A stretch of 64,000 bases of DNA from Desmodesmus armatus. Taxonomy: Eukaryota > Chlorophyta > Chlorophyceae > Sphaeropleales > Scenedesmaceae. Where the stretch lies: contig VIIQ02000010.1 in assembly GCA_007449985.2 (NCBI GenBank), forward strand, positions 248,001-312,000. The letters are read 5' to 3'. Positions 1 to 12,939 of this stretch are shown here, in pieces. The translations under genes and the position numbers were made by a program. The notes under the pieces were generated by a model. It saw nothing but the letters and a program-made list of their open reading frames with translations, was not told where the DNA came from and searched no databases. How positions within the stretch are numbered: the first letter of the stretch is position 1; each line of letters opens with the position of its first letter.

Positions 1-287
1 GCACCCGGCTCGCTCTGCACCACGGCAGCCGGGGACGAGCAACAGTCCACAGGCTCTCCAGTATGCAGGAGCACTTCGTGCTGGGGTCATCCCTGCAACT
101 CCTATGCAGCTGTGACGTCCAGGGAGGCTGTACTGGCCTGCAGGCAGTCCTAGAACCTCAGCAGGCGGTTTGACATGGTGTGGCCGTTGTTTGTGGGGTT
201 GGTGACAGAGTGGATGCATGGAGTAGACATGCAATGGGTTCCCGTTGGACAACTTCACAGTGCGTCTATGTCTGTACTGCCCTGCAG

Positions 288-2364
288 GACAAGGTTTTGG
301 ATGTTCAACCAGAGCACACGTTGAACGACGGAGGCAGCGCTACAGGTGGTACCGTGCAGCTTGCATCGGGCGCCTCCCTGCCCTATGACTGGCTGGTAGT
401 GGCCCTGGGTGCTTCAGCAGACCCCAGGGGCGTCCCTGGCATTAAGGAGAATGCACGACCCTTCAACACACTCGCAGATGCAGAGTTTGTTGCAGGCCGG
501 CTGGCTGCCTTTGAGGCCAGGGCGGCGCTAGGGCAGCAGGAGCAGGCGACGGTGGTGGTGGTGGGTGCGGGGTATGCTGGCGTTGAGCTGTCGGCAGTGG
601 TGGGTGAGCGCATGAAGGGCAAGGCGTCTGTTGTGCTGGTGACACCCGGTGCAAGCATACTGGAGTCAGCGCCTGCAGGACAGCGGCAGGCGGCAGAGGA
701 GGTGAGCACAGGCAGCTCGAATTGTGTACCCTGGATTTGTCAGGGGGACAGGCATTGAGTTGCAGCCTATTTGTCAACAGCTGGCTGGCTTGCAGCCCAG
801 GTTGAGATCCCTTGGTGAAGGCTTGGCTGCTGGAACAACATGATTCTTTGTGAACCGCTAGGTAACTTCGTGCATGTCCAGTTCCTCGCAGACAGGTGTG
901 GTGTGGGTAGTGGTAGTGAGCAGCAGCTTGTTGAGTCACACCACAATGCTGGGCCCATGGCTACCTTTGCTGAACCCCCTTCAACCTGTGCGTTGGTGTT
1001 GCTAACCCCCTGCTCATCCGATGTCCCCCCGTCACTGCCTCACAGGCCCTTCGCAGCCTGGGTGTGACTCTCATGACCAGCACCAAGGTCACTGGGGTGC
1101 ACAAGGCAGCTGCTGCCTCCGCAACCTCTTCAGCCACCACAGCAGCCACCGAAACAGCGCTGTCAGCAACAGCATCAGTAGCAGCCGCAGCTACAGCCAC
1201 AGCAGCAGCAGTAGCCAGCACAAGCTCCGTTTCAGCTGAGCTGCCCGAACGGCCTCAGTCTCCTGAAGCAGCGGCTGTTGAGCCTCTGGCAGTGCTGGCA
1301 GCAGCAGCTGCAGCAGCAAATGACCCCAGCAGCACTGCGACCGGTGTCCCTGGTGGGAGCAGCGCCGCTGGCACTAGCAGCAGTACCAGTTTCAGTGCCT
1401 ATGGCAGCAATGCTGGCAGCAATGGAGCAGCTGCTCACAGCAGCACTGGCGAGGACGCCTCATACACCGTGCAGCTGGAGCCTGTGTTTGCCAGTAGCAG
1501 TAGCAGCAGCAACCTGTCAGCTGACCTGGTGTTGTGGACGGCAGGAGCTCGCCCTGCTTCCAGCCCCTTGCAGCCCTTCCCTCTGGACTCAAGGGGCCAG
1601 CTAGAGACAGATGCCACACTGCGGGTGTTGAAGCACTCCCGCGTGTTTGCACTAGGCGATGTGTCTCGCGGCCAGCCAGGGAACGACGGCACCAGCAGCA
1701 GTGGCGGCAGCGGGTTCTATCCAGCTACCGCACAGGTGGCATTCCAGCAGGCAGACTACGCCGCGTGGAACATATGGTCTGCTATCAATGGCCGTGCGTT
1801 GCTGCCCTTCAGGTAAGGGCTGCATGTGTCTGAGGAGTTGAGGAGTGCTTGAAGTTGGGAAGGACTGTTTCTGTGTGTCATTGTTGTAGCAGCTGCAGTG
1901 TGGTGCTGATGTCTACTGGGTGCAAAGCAGCCATCCCTGCATGAGCAGGCCGCGTGATGAGACCACATGTCACGGCGCATGTGTGTTGTCCTGCCTGCTT
2001 GTCTGCCGTTGCTGCCAGGTACCAACACCTCGGAGACATGATGTCTCTCGGCGCCAGCAATGCCGCTGTGGCTCTGCCCCTGCAGCTCCCATCAGAGCTC
2101 ACAGCCAGCATCAGCAGCACGCCCTTGGGCAGTGCCTTATCCCTTGCAGGCATCAAGCTGGGGTCTGGGCCAGAGGGGCTTGTGCTGGAGGGGCCCCTGG
2201 CTCAGCTGCTGCGCAGGGGGGCGTACCTGTACAGGCAGCCAACAAACGAGCAGCGGCTGAATGTTGCGGCGAGTTGGGTGGAGCAGGCTGTGACTGCTGC
2301 TGCACGGCTGGCTGCTGAGCTGTCAGCAACCAGCAGCAGCAGTGGTGGTGGCACTCGGCCGTGA
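288..2364 (+). CDS. NDC1: Type II NAD(P)H:quinone oxidoreductase NDC1 (5' end outside window)
   Basis: Exons 288-701, 1046-1812 and 2019-2364 join in frame to 508 residues ending at a TGA. Upstream exons lie before the window or are not recognisable in 1-287. The protein is a flavoprotein that passes electrons from NAD(P)H to prenylquinones; plant NDC1 works at plastoglobules and in mitochondria and also in vitamin K1 and plastochromanol metabolism. Seen here: the second Rossmann motif VVGAGYAGVEL, the ADLVLWTAGARP strand, FALGDVSRG before the quinone-site helix, and the NDC1-specific C-terminus with LPFRYQHLGDMM and LEGPLAQLLRRGAYLYRQPT. These last blocks match plant NDC1 rather than NDA/NDB enzymes, which is why I name it. 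A roughly 120-residue Ala/Ser/Thr-rich insert (coded by about 1090-1470) interrupts the NAD-binding lobe and has no plant counterpart that I know of. It is convergent with the LPD gene. Confidence 0.9.
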
Positions 2365-3894
2365 GTGAAGTGGGCATGGCACTGAATAGTGTGAGCGCAG
2401 GCTTGGCACTGTATATTGAGGGCATGTCGCTGCTGCACCATGGACGGTGCAAGAGCCTGGTGTGGTCGAAAAGATGGCTATCTGCTTGAGCTGCAGTGAC
2501 CAGCTGCAGTCGTGGTGGTGCATGTCATTAGTGGAGTGGGTTGCAAGTTGGTTGTGTATGTTGTTTGTGGAGCGTGCTGGCACCGCCAACACTGGCAGTT
2601 GGCGTGGGAGGGTCTTAGTGGGCTGCAATGATGCCTGTGAGGCACCTGCTGGGCAAGAAGGAGTGTGTCCTGTATTGGGGCGGTTTCAAACCATCTCAGC
2701 ACATGACACACTCCTTCTTGCCCAGCAGGTGCCTCACCACTGGCATTGACAGTGTCAATGCTGTCAATGAAATTGCCTACTGATGGGGCTTTAGAAAAGG
2801 GCCAGGAGGGGTCAATGCCCAGCAGGGAGTTGAGTGCCACAGTGTGTCGACAGCCTGTGCTTGTCAAGTTTGTTGACAGTTGTTGAGTTGTGCCTGCAGT
2901 CTTGCACTGATGAGTGGGAGGCTGAGTCAGCCTCTGCCTGGTGTTCTGGCGGCATGTGGCTCAACCTCAGTAACAGCCCCTGGTCGATCTTAGTGGGCAC
3001 AAGTCAGTCAGTTCACGGTGACCTTACTTCTACTAAAGTACTTGATCGTCATGTGGCATGATGATTGGAGCCCAGGCTGATCTGATGATGGGCAGGTTGC
3101 TGGCAGCTTTATAGGCCGCGGATGAGGTGATGTGAAAGGGCAAGGCATGACAGAAGGCCTGCCCGGAAGCGGCTTCCTTGAACTGTGACTGCTGCTGAAT
3201 GCTCGAATGCTCTTGGTGGTAAGACGTACCCACCCAAAGAAGCAGGCTGGCTGGCACTGGAAGCATGTGTTGATGCTGTTGCAAGCCCGCGTGACAGGTT
3301 TGGTCGGAAAGGGTCAGCCAGCTGTCCAGCGACACTCAGTGACAGTGATGCTGTGATACACACAGTGCCGCAATGGCTAAAGCCAGATGTCTGTGTGAGC
3401 TTGTTACACAGACTACTGCCCGCCAACCACACTGTCCACGTCACGGCACAGCATGACTCATGTGAGCAGCCCAGTACAAACCCAAGCGGTGCACTTATCA
3501 CAAGAACCATACCCACCCCCAGAATGTGTAGAGACAGCCCATCAAGACACAGCCCATCAAGCGCTGCAGGCAAGCCGGCTGCCATGCATCATGCAGAAGC
3601 AGCGCCCCACCAACGTCTCGACCTGACCCCCTGAGTCAAACAGACCATGCACTATCAACAAGCCACTCTCAACGCCCAAAAGTCGAGTCACCCAGCACCC
3701 AACCCACAACAGGCAAGAACGCTTGACCGCCCCGTTGCCTGCTGCTCACAGCACAGCAAACCAGTCACCAGTGCCTCCAGCACAAGCAGAATCAGCTACC
3801 CATGCAGCTTGCAGCAGGGCCCAGCACAAAACCACTCAACCAGCCATGGCAAACACGGCTGAAGCAGATTGGCCGCTTCTGTCAAGCGACGCAT
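2365..3894. other. Convergent intergenic region with a long hairpin
   Basis: This stretch separates the stop codons of NDC1 (+) and LPD (-), so it holds both 3' UTRs. I see no exon with supported splice sites. It contains the perfect hairpin at 2637-2737 and a 17-bp odd palindrome at 2744-2760. Open frames here are short and resemble no family. Confidence 0.6.
2637..2737. repeat. Perfect 33-bp inverted repeat, 35-nt loop
   Basis: The arm 2637-2669 (begins GTGAGGCACCTGCTGGG) is the exact reverse complement of 2705-2737, with 35 nt between. A transcript would fold into one long unbroken stem. A second small palindrome (CATTGACA-G-TGTCAATG, 2744-2760) follows. It could be a small-RNA precursor, a very short MITE or a transcript-end hairpin. 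No target-site duplication is evident. Confidence 0.8.
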
Positions 3895-6800
3895 TTATGC
3901 AGCCACGGGCTGCTTGGCTCCTGCCTTGGCTGCTGCGGGTGTTGCTGCTGCGGGTGCATCCACGTGTGCCTGCTTGAACAGCTCGTCCAGCACCTCTGAC
4001 AGGGTGGGGTGGGCGTGCACGTTGAACTTGATGTCCTGCACAGGCGAAGAGAATGCCAAGGCAACGAGAGCATGCACACCTTAGATTTGTGACAGGCCCG
4101 GACTTGTGTGTGTAGACAGACAACATGCAGGCACCGTAAAACAAGCCCGTGGAAAGGGGGCGTCAAAGTACTGACGCTGTGTTGATAGTTGTGGCTGTCA
4201 ACTGAGCCCACTTTGCTGGCCCACAAAGACGCAACTGGGCTTGTTCACAAAACACACTGATAAGCTGGCCTCAACCGCCTCAAGCCACTGACATGTTCAT
4301 GCACCACGCCCGCCACCAATACTGCATCAACACCACCATTGCTACATCGATTCTCTCACTGCCCCACCCCACCGCCCCGACCGGTGTTCGCACCTGCACT
4401 GTCTGCTTGGTGGCGATTGCGTTGGATGCCTCGTGGATGAGGTCTGCAGCGTGGAGGCCGATGATGTGCACACCCAGGATCTCGCCAGTGTCCTTGCGGT
4501 ACAGCATCTTGGCAATGCCCTCACCCTCCTTCTCAGCAAGAGCCTGCAGGAGCCAGCACAGCACAGTACAGCACAGCGCAGTCAGTGCTGCTCCAACCCA
4601 CTGCAGGACCTACATACTGCACCAGGACCTGTGCCACGCGCAACCCAGACTGGCTGCAATCTCCCATGAGGTTTGCAGCACCAAGTGTACACAGAAAGCG
4701 CCTGGCCCAGGCCTTTGATGCTCCACTTGACAAGCGCCTCCACCAGTACGCCTGTGGCAGGGACCCTCCACCAGTACAGAAGCCTATGTCCCTGCCACCC
4801 GTGGCGTACCACTCATGTCAGCACGCCCCACGACCAAGACCACCATCTGTGACCCCATCAAGAGTGCACTAATGGCCCATGATCCCATTCAGGGCCTAGC
4901 AAACGTGGCCACCAAATCCCTCTTTGGACCCTGTGGTAGCACAAAACCAACCACCCCGCTGCACCCACCTTTGAGTTGGCCTTGAAGCTTGTCTTTGCCA
5001 CTCCCAGCTTGAAGCCCTGCTCCTTGGCCATCTCCTCTGCCTTGTCCTGGGTCACACCCACAAAGGACACCTCGGGGTGGTGAAGCAGGCTGCGGGGATG
5101 GACAGGTGGTTCAGCACGTTGGGGCGGCCCAGCATGTTCTCCACAGCACTGATGCCCTGCAGCACACGGGAGAGGAAGCAGACGCGAACACAACAGCAAC
5201 ATCAGACGATGAGCAGCCGGTGTGTATAGGGTCAACTGCTGACAATTGGGCTGACAAAGGTGATTACGATTGTAGTGTGTGCGGAACAAGGCAGGTTCAC
5301 CGACACAGGCACCAAGACACCAAGCACACATAGTCCACACAGCAGACCACACAGTCAGTCTGCCTCCCACACCACATGCACGCAACAACTGCTGCAACAT
5401 CAGCACACCCACTGACAGACTGGCAGCCTGTGAGCTCCGTCAGCATTCCCACTGCCCGATCCACAGCTGCCTGTCCGCCTGCCGTCTCACCTGCGCGCTG
5501 GCTGCGTGTGCCAACATGTACTTGCCGTTGGCGTCACCAATGCAGTACACGTTGGGGATCACCTTGCCGGCCTTGTCCAGCACCTCCATCTTCTCACTCA
5601 CGGGCACAAAGCCACGCCTGTCTGTCTCACAGTTGATGGAACCCAGGTTCAGGCCTGCACACAACACATGGCGTGCAACGTTGAGGAAGAGGTCAACGTG
5701 AACAGGGAGTTCATGCTGGCCTGCTTGATTGCGATGGCTGCCTTGCTGCTGCAAGTAGACTGGCCCAAGTTGCACGCATGTGACGGCTTGCCTGCCTGCA
5801 ACAAGCAGCCGCCGTGTGGCATTTTTGAGCCCCCCTGAACTGCATAGCCCTCAACATCATCCTGCCAGACCAATTGCTAGCTACTTGCTAGCACTGCCTG
5901 AGGCGACTGCTCTCTCGGTGAGTCGACCTCCCACCGTGTAACACAACAAACAGCTTCCGTGCTAGTGAGAGTGAGCCGCTCACCGTTGGTGTATGGTGCG
6001 CGTCCTGTGGCCACCATGCATGCGTCCACCTCCAGTGTGTCCACCACCTTCTTGGTCTTGAAGTCTGTCAGCTCAATGGTGACGGGCTTCACACCAGGCA
6101 CACCAGGGGTCACCTTGGTCGCGATCACGCCGGTGTGGTAGTCGATGGGGCGGCCCTGGATCAGCAGGCGCTGGGCCATGCGGGCGATCTCTGTGTCGAA
6201 GCCAGGCATCAGCTTGTCCATGGCCTGAGGAGGAAGGTAACAGTGAGAACGGCAGCAGGAATGAGCAAGAGATGGACTGGGAGGATTTGTGATAGCCGAG
6301 CACGCTGGCCATACCCCAGCGTCTTGACTGCAGCACAGATTGCGGTGATGCTCCTAGTGGGTATACTTAGCGCTGGAACAGCAAGCCAGCGATGCAGCCG
6401 GCACAGCGGTGTTGTACAGGGCAGACAGGGCGTGCCCGCACCTCAATGAATGTGACCTCGCAGCCGAGGGCGGTGTAGACATCAGAGAACTCCAGGCCGA
6501 TGTAGCCGCTGCCGATGATGGCAATCCAGTTGGGCAGCCACTCCAGCTTCAGGGCGTGGTCGCTGGTGAACACGGTCTTGCCGTCAATGGGGATGCCTGC
6601 AGGACAGGGTTGTATGCATGCCAGCACAGCTCAGCACAATTGTCACTTCATCCGTACACTATTGAGAGCGTGCGCTCTGCTTTACAGGTATGCATGCAAT
6701 CTCAGGTATGCATGAAAGCTAGGGGTAGCCGAAGGTCACAGAATGAGGAAGGCAGACAGTTTGTGCGGCTGGGAGCAGGGCATCAAGAAGCAGCACAGGT

Positions 6801-9102
6801 TGCTGATGGTGACATGTGCAACTGCATGTACCTGGGGGCACGAATGGCACGCTGCCTGTGGCGATGATGACATCCTTGGCTGTCACCTGGCCGCCCACAT
6901 CCACACGGCCGGGCAGGCCGTACTTGATGGTGTGGTTGTCCACAAACTTGGCCTGGCCAATCAGGATGTCCTGCACATGGAGGATGCGCATACAGTTGCA
7001 AGATGGGGCATCATGAAGTTGAAGTGCAGCTGGCATGATTTGAAAAAGGAGTGTGTTGTTACTCAACCAGCATGCTGTGCCTGCCCTGCTGACTATACCA
7101 CCGTTAGCATGGTGGTGTGCTGACAAATGGCTGTGTGGCTGCTGCTTGGCGTGCTGCGACAGGAGGTGTTTAGTTGCCTGCCATCATGATGCTGCAGGAG
7201 GCGTCCCAGCACACGTACCCGGGTCCCAAGCAGCTGCATGTCTGTCCTGCTGCTGCTGCAGGGGGCTGGGTACTAATAGTACCAACGCCACTGCTGAGCA
7301 AGTGCAACTCACCACGCCGATTGCCTCCAGGCTCCTCTTGAGGTTGCCCTGGATGTTGCTGGCCAGCTGGGTGGCGTGGTTGGCAACACCCTCGCGGTCA
7401 AAGCTGACAGATCCAATCTGCAGCCAGGCAGACAGACAGACAGGCAGGCAGACAAGCATTACTGAGTACCCTCTGGCCTCTGCTTCACCCACTTGAGACA
7501 AGCTTGGGCTGCACAGCTTTGCCCAACCAGGGTCAGCCAGCAGCCGTCCCTTGCTTGCACACAAGACATCCCAAACCTCTTGCCCTGTTGTCCTGGTGAA
7601 GCTCATGCGATGCAGTCCTGCTGCGCCTTATGATGTCGATGATGATAACTGCACTTGGGGTCCCCCCCCTGTGCCTCAAAAAAAACATGCATTAGCTGCT
7701 GATCTGCCCAAGAAGCAGGTGCCCGAGCGGCCAGTGCGAGCCCCATCCACCCACCCGCTGCACCCACCCACCTGGATGCCATGGACTTCATGTGAGCCTC
7801 ATTCTTCATCTCACGGATGCGGCCAGCAGCAGCCAGCAGGGCCTTGGAGGGCACGCAGCCACGGTTCACGCAGGTGCCACCAATGTCGTGGCCCTCAATG
7901 ACTGCAACCTTCATGCCCTGCAGGATAGAATGAAAGGCAACAGGGGCGCCCAAGCGTACAAGGTCAGCACACAGAAGGAATTGTCCAACACCCTGCAAAA
8001 TTCAAACAGTACCAGGAGCACTTGCGATAAGGGACTGGGCTGGAAGTGGGTTGTTCCTGACTGAAAGTGATTATCCAGGAGTTTCAGACCAGACACGGTG
8101 CGTCTTAGGCATGCTGCTGACATACCAGATGCTTGCTCCACAACTGTGAGACACGGTTGCGTACTCTTGCTGCAGGCTTAACGTCAGGATGCAACACATA
8201 CGATGCTGGACAGTGCTGGAGGCACAGCTGACAGTATCCCTCCACCCCTCCCCCCCACCCACCCACCCACCCACACACACCAAACACACACACACACTAT
8301 TTGCGAAGCCCAAAGGTCGTGCTGCATCGCACTCATGCTTTGATTGCAAAAGATGTATGACGCCGTGTGGCCTTGTAATGCTTGATCCAATCTTCGTGGT
8401 ACAACACCCACCCTCTCTCCCCACCCCCTGTGCTAGCCACCAGGCCCTTGGGTGCAATCCAGGGATGCAGGACTGCTCTCATTGGCTCTGCACGAGTAAC
8501 CAGTTGCTGTTGCCTGTGCTCAGCTGGCCTGCTTACGTGCCACACAGCGGCCAACCCACCTGCTCCACTGCATGCAGTGCTGCACCGTGTCCACCCACAC
8601 CGCAGCCAATGATGACAAGGTCATAGTCATACTTGGCGGATGCTGCCTGTGCCACAACTGCCAGACGCTGGCCCCTGCTGACCCTGGCACACAGCTGCCT
8701 AAATGAGGCAGCACGACAGAGACGTTGGCAGCAGAAGCAGTTGCATGACAGTTACCGGCTGCAGACTGATGCAGAACGCCACACTGCTGTCCTCTGGGGC
8801 TCAATTGTGCTTGTTTGTCCAACACAAGAGCACTTGCATGAGATCACACCGCTTCTGTTTCAGCCTGGGGCCTGGTGGGCAGGTTGGTTGCTGCTTGGGA
8901 GCACCAAGACAGCAGTAGCATACCTGTTAACGCGCACAGGGCGTGCTGACTTCTGCAGCTGCCTGGTCTCAGCTGGCAGGAAGCATGCGCTGCAGCTGAA
9001 GGCTGGGCGACGAGCTGCTGGGCTGGGCAGCAGTGATGCCCCGCTCGCCTGTGCGCGAGCGAGCTGCTGAGCTGACTTGCTTCCGGTGGTGAAGGCAGCC
9101 AT
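3895..9102 (-). CDS. LPD: Plastid dihydrolipoamide dehydrogenase (E3/L-protein), one-base frameshift
   Basis: Eleven exons on the minus strand: 9102-8924, 8677-8560, 7917-7768, 7417-7313, 6970-6832, 6596-6442, 6224-5984, 5654-5491, 5156-4969, 4543-4394, 4035-3895. About 576 residues, close to plastid LPD of plants. The enzyme reoxidises dihydrolipoyl groups of pyruvate dehydrogenase with NAD+. An Ala/Ser/Arg-rich transit-like leader (about 1-70) precedes the FAD motif [10 protein letters not shown] (near 83-91), the redox pair GGTCVNRGC (Cys115, Cys120), the NAD site [14 protein letters not shown] and the catalytic HAHPTLSE (His539, Glu544). [14 protein letters not shown] and YCIGDANGK match the plastid rather than the mitochondrial form. 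Exon 5156-4969 has 188 nt where 63 codons need 189: in CFTHPEVSF one C is missing near 5080, which shifts the frame. Sequencing error or a broken allele are both possible. The exon 3 donor is less certain than the rest. Confidence 0.93.
8237..8299. repeat. CCCA/CA microsatellite in LPD intron 2
   Basis: An uninterrupted pyrimidine-purine tract of CCCA units followed by CA units lies inside the intron between LPD exons 2 and 3. It is simple-sequence DNA with no coding content. Confidence 0.85.
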
Positions 9103-9546
9103 GTTGAACGTCTGACTAAAACGGCAGGCAGCACACCCCAAATTCCGTGGCGCTGGCTATACAAGATCGACAAGCTGATAACGCTTGTGTGACCCAGGCG
9201 TTTTTGTGTACCTTTAGGTGCACTTGGATCCGTTTGCAAGTGTACAATTTCGCGAGTTCAGTGTTGCAGCTGCTGGGCCAGAAAATGCAACACTACAGCC
9301 TGGCACTCGAAGTTGGATCCTGCCATAGAGAGGGGCCATTGTGTGTACAGGGTCTGCAACTGTGCAACTCCTACTCCTACATGTAGCATCAATGTCCACC
9401 CAACAGCCAGGTTGCCTGCAGCCCACTGTCAGGGGTTCCAAGGACACATCCTGAGAGAACTTCTAGGCACTGCTGCACGTGCCTGGAATACGTTGCTCCA
9501 CCACAACAGCTCAACACCCAGAGCAGACAACCCACAACTACCACCC
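9103..9546. promoter_or_regulatory. Tandem intergenic region: end of DEP1, promoter of LPD
   Basis: 444 bp between the DEP1 stop (9547, minus) and the LPD start (9102, minus). It must hold the DEP1 3' UTR and the LPD promoter and 5' UTR. I recognise no TATA box or named element. Confidence 0.4.
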
Positions 9547-12500
9547 TCAGTTTGTCAGCAGCAGCTGTGTCATGGCCTCAATGACCCTGAAGCCTGGCTC
9601 CTCTGGCAGGGGCTTGTTGCCAGGGCGTGACACCAGCACAGCCCTCCAGCCAGCAGCAGCAGCAGCCTCAGCTTCAGCCAAGATGTCGGTGGCAAACAAT
9701 ATCTGCAGGCATAACACACAGCGATGGGCATCAGCAGTGCGAGCATGCCAAAGCAAACCACAGAGCTTGCCGAAGCAACCTAAGCAGCAGCTGCCAACCC
9801 CAACCAGCAGGACTGTGTCCGGCGCGCTAGGCATGCACTCGCACATGCTTGCAGGTCATAAGTGCAGGCGCATGCAGCAACATGGTGTGAACTCCTCCCA
9901 GCCCGCTGTCGACAGCACAGGTGCCTCTCTTATCCACACCAACCCAGCACCCCACCTGGTCCGCATCATCCACCCCCAGTGTGTGCTGGATGTTGGTGTA
10001 GCTGGCTGCCTCAGTCTTGGGTCCACTGGTGGTGTCAAAGAAGCCGCACAGGAAGGGACGCAGGTCACCCGCCTGGCTGTGCTCAAAGAACAGCCGCTGA
10101 GCCTCCCTGCTGCCGCTGCTGTAGATGTAGGACTTGATGCCAGCATTGCGCCACTCCACCAGCATGTCAGGCACGTCCCTGTGACACAGGCCATGGGAGG
10201 AAGTGCAGCAGGGCAAGGGAGCACATCGGGCAAGTCATGCAGTCACTGCCTAGCAGAGGGACAGGCATGTACGTCCCTCACACAACTTGCCAATTGCTTC
10301 GGACCATGCAGTACACTCATAAGGCAAAGTACAGCCCCCATTCAAACCCCACCTGAACAGCTCTGCCGTCAGCTGCCCCTTCTTGAAGCCTGACCGCCAC
10401 ACATGGCCCTGCAGCTGCTTCAGGGCCCCGACCTTACGGTCCTGTGAGATGGCTTCATGCACCCACGCCACCGCCGCATCAACAACCTCAGCCGTGCTGG
10501 CCGTGATTGCGGGGAAGGTCTGCCCGTCTGCTGCTGCCTGCATGCGCAACCCACAGTAGCAGCAGGTGGGAGCTCGGCTAAAGCGCTGGCGCAACAGGGT
10601 CTGCAGCGTTTCGCTGCTGCTGCTCTGTGCCGCCGAGACACAACAGGGTCTGATCAGCACAACCATTCAATGCACATCAGCCGAGCAGCTCGTCCACCCT
10701 CCTCCCCCAGCAGGAAGGTGCGCACCTGCTTCCGAATCGCGTCAATGTCTGCGCGTGTCTCTGCACTGTTGTAGTGTGACTCCAGATAGGTGCGCACATT
10801 GTCACGTGCATGAGGGAACATCACGTCCGCCACGAAGCTGATGGGGGCCACAGTGCCCTCGATGTCCAGCACAATGGCGGCAGGCTTCCAGTGGTGGGAG
10901 TGCTTGGCACGCTTGACACCGTTTGACACAGCTGCAAATACACAGCACATGCAACAAAGTGACACGCACGACCCAGGCAATTAGCACGAGAAAGCAGCAG
11001 CACATACAAGCACCTGTAACTGCACTACCTACTAAAGGTTTCTTGTTGCTAGCGGCGCCTTCCTTGCAACACTGAAAGGCATAGCAAACCCCAGCATGCA
11101 AGCGACTTCCAGCCGTGCCCACCTATGTGGCCCCCGTTCTCTGCGTGCCGCTTGCCCTCAGGCACTGCTTCCCCGTTGGCTGTGATGAGAGGGGGTGGGG
11201 GTGCCACTGAGGCGTTGATGCCCAGCTGTGCCATCTTCACTGCTGCCTCAAACAGGTAGTCATAGCACTCAGCCTGCGTCTTGGCCTGGATCCAGTCCTT
11301 GCCCCACACGTACACACCTGCATGCATGCATGGAGACACACCCAACCCAATGTGTGAGGACAGCACTGAGGTATGTTTGACGCTGCAGCAGCTACAAGGG
11401 TGCCGCCTGCTGAGGGGACGGACTCACTGGCGTACATGCCATATGGGGGCCGCGCACAAGGCAGCTTCTGGCCCTTGCCGTATCGGCCAGCATATGCATA
11501 CAGTGCCTGCTGCAGTGCCGCTGCTTTGCAAACCTGCACCTCACATCTGTACAGGACAAGCCAGGCCAGCTCACAAATAGCAGCACTCTAAGAGCACCCA
11601 CCCTGCTGCTGGCCACGTCTGGCACCTGGCAACCTAGGCTGCTCGCTTACACTGCATGCTCACGCAGGGAAGGCTGTTGGTAGCTGCACGGGTGCTGTTA
11701 CGTGATGCACCAACGAATCAGGTCAATCGCTGGCTGCTTAACCTCACCGTGCCGCCTGACCAGCACTGCGTTGGCCTGTGGGTAGTCCTTGATGGCCTGG
11801 CGCAGGCGGTCCGTCAGCTCACACTCCCTGGCTGTGTTCTCAATGATCGGCACAATGCAGTTGCCGTAGAAGCCGTGGCCCTCAATGCCCTGCAGCCTCA
11901 TCCCACACACAAGGCACAACTGCTTGATGCAACTCATGTGTCAACAACCAGCCTGACCACTACTGGAATATCCTGCTGTGTAGAGGCGTCTCTGGAGGCC
12001 CAGGCAATTGAAACACACTGCTTGGATCCTGTTGCTGCTTGCAGGTCTGCCGGGCTGTGACCTCAGCCCATCTCACATGCTTGCAACTGTGGCTTGTCAT
12101 TGCTGCAGCTGTGCTGATGTCTGCGCGCCCAGTGAAGCCAACACTGCCCCACTCCTTGCTGTCCAACTGCATGCTGTGTCCCATGGCTGCTGCTGGTGGT
12201 GCTGCTGGTCGTGCTGCTGGTGCAGCTGTAGCGCACCTTGATCATTTCGAGGTGTGTGACCTTGAACTCGCTGGCCTGTGGGTCCAGCATGGTGGCCATG
12301 ACTGCATGCAGGGAGTGGCTGTGCATCACAGCACCAGCACCACGCAGCTCATATGCCTGCAGGATGAGGAATCAGGGAATATGCAAACGGTGGTCAGGCC
12401 AAGCACATGTTGACAGTTGCTCTCTGAAGCTGTGGTTGCTGTCACTACCCTTTCATTGTCCGAGGGGTGCCTGTGCAGCAATCTAGAGCTGTTGCATATG

Positions 12501-12939
12501 AGCACGGGGGTTGCAAGCCGCAGTGAGACAGTAGTGAGACAGGGTGTCACTTGGGGTATGGCAGCCCCTACTGGATGAGCTGATTAGACACAAACAAACA
12601 GACATCAGCTGCGTATGCTATGGCCTGTGAATGCGACGCCCACCACCCGGAGTTACGCACAGCTGTGAACAGTGGGGCACACTCTGACAGCTTTGGTGGC
12701 TTGTAGGGTGGCGGCCGTGTCACAGGGGTGTGCAGGACGTTGCCTTGTGCATCCAGCACAAACATGTCATCAGGCTCCATCCGCTCCTTCTGCACACCGG
12801 ATGGGGCCATGACAATGTTGTCACCAGCCTTCATGCTGATGCCCCCTCCTGTGCCCGACACCCAGCCCTGCTGATAGAAGTTCCTGCATAGCTGGCAGAT
12901 CAGGTCCTTTGCCTCGTCAACTGAGATGTCTGTCGACAT
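9547..12939 (-). CDS. DEP1: Bifunctional methylthioribulose-1-phosphate dehydratase / enolase-phosphatase E1
   Basis: Eight minus-strand exons: 12939-12661, 12356-12237, 11889-11748, 11317-11123, 10931-10726, 10537-10353, 10178-9956, 9702-9547; 501 residues, phases consistent. It catalyses two steps of methionine salvage: dehydration of methylthioribulose-1-P, then enolisation and dephosphorylation of the diketone to the acireductone. The N-terminal class II aldolase-like MtnB part (1-245) shows [20 protein letters not shown] (metal-binding His), GHGFYG and VLVRRHG-VYVWG. The C-terminal HAD part shows [14 protein letters not shown] (nucleophile Asp268 with the E1-specific Glu), [11 protein letters not shown] and [12 protein letters not shown]. 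Plants have the same fusion (Arabidopsis DEP1, about 507 residues). I chose the ATG at 12939; an upstream in-frame TTG is not a plausible start. It is divergent from CDC50. Confidence 0.95.

Noticed and set aside
1..287. Upstream exon of NDC1
   Set aside because: No frame in this stretch shows the expected first FAD motif or the block before DKVLDVQ, so it is treated as intron.
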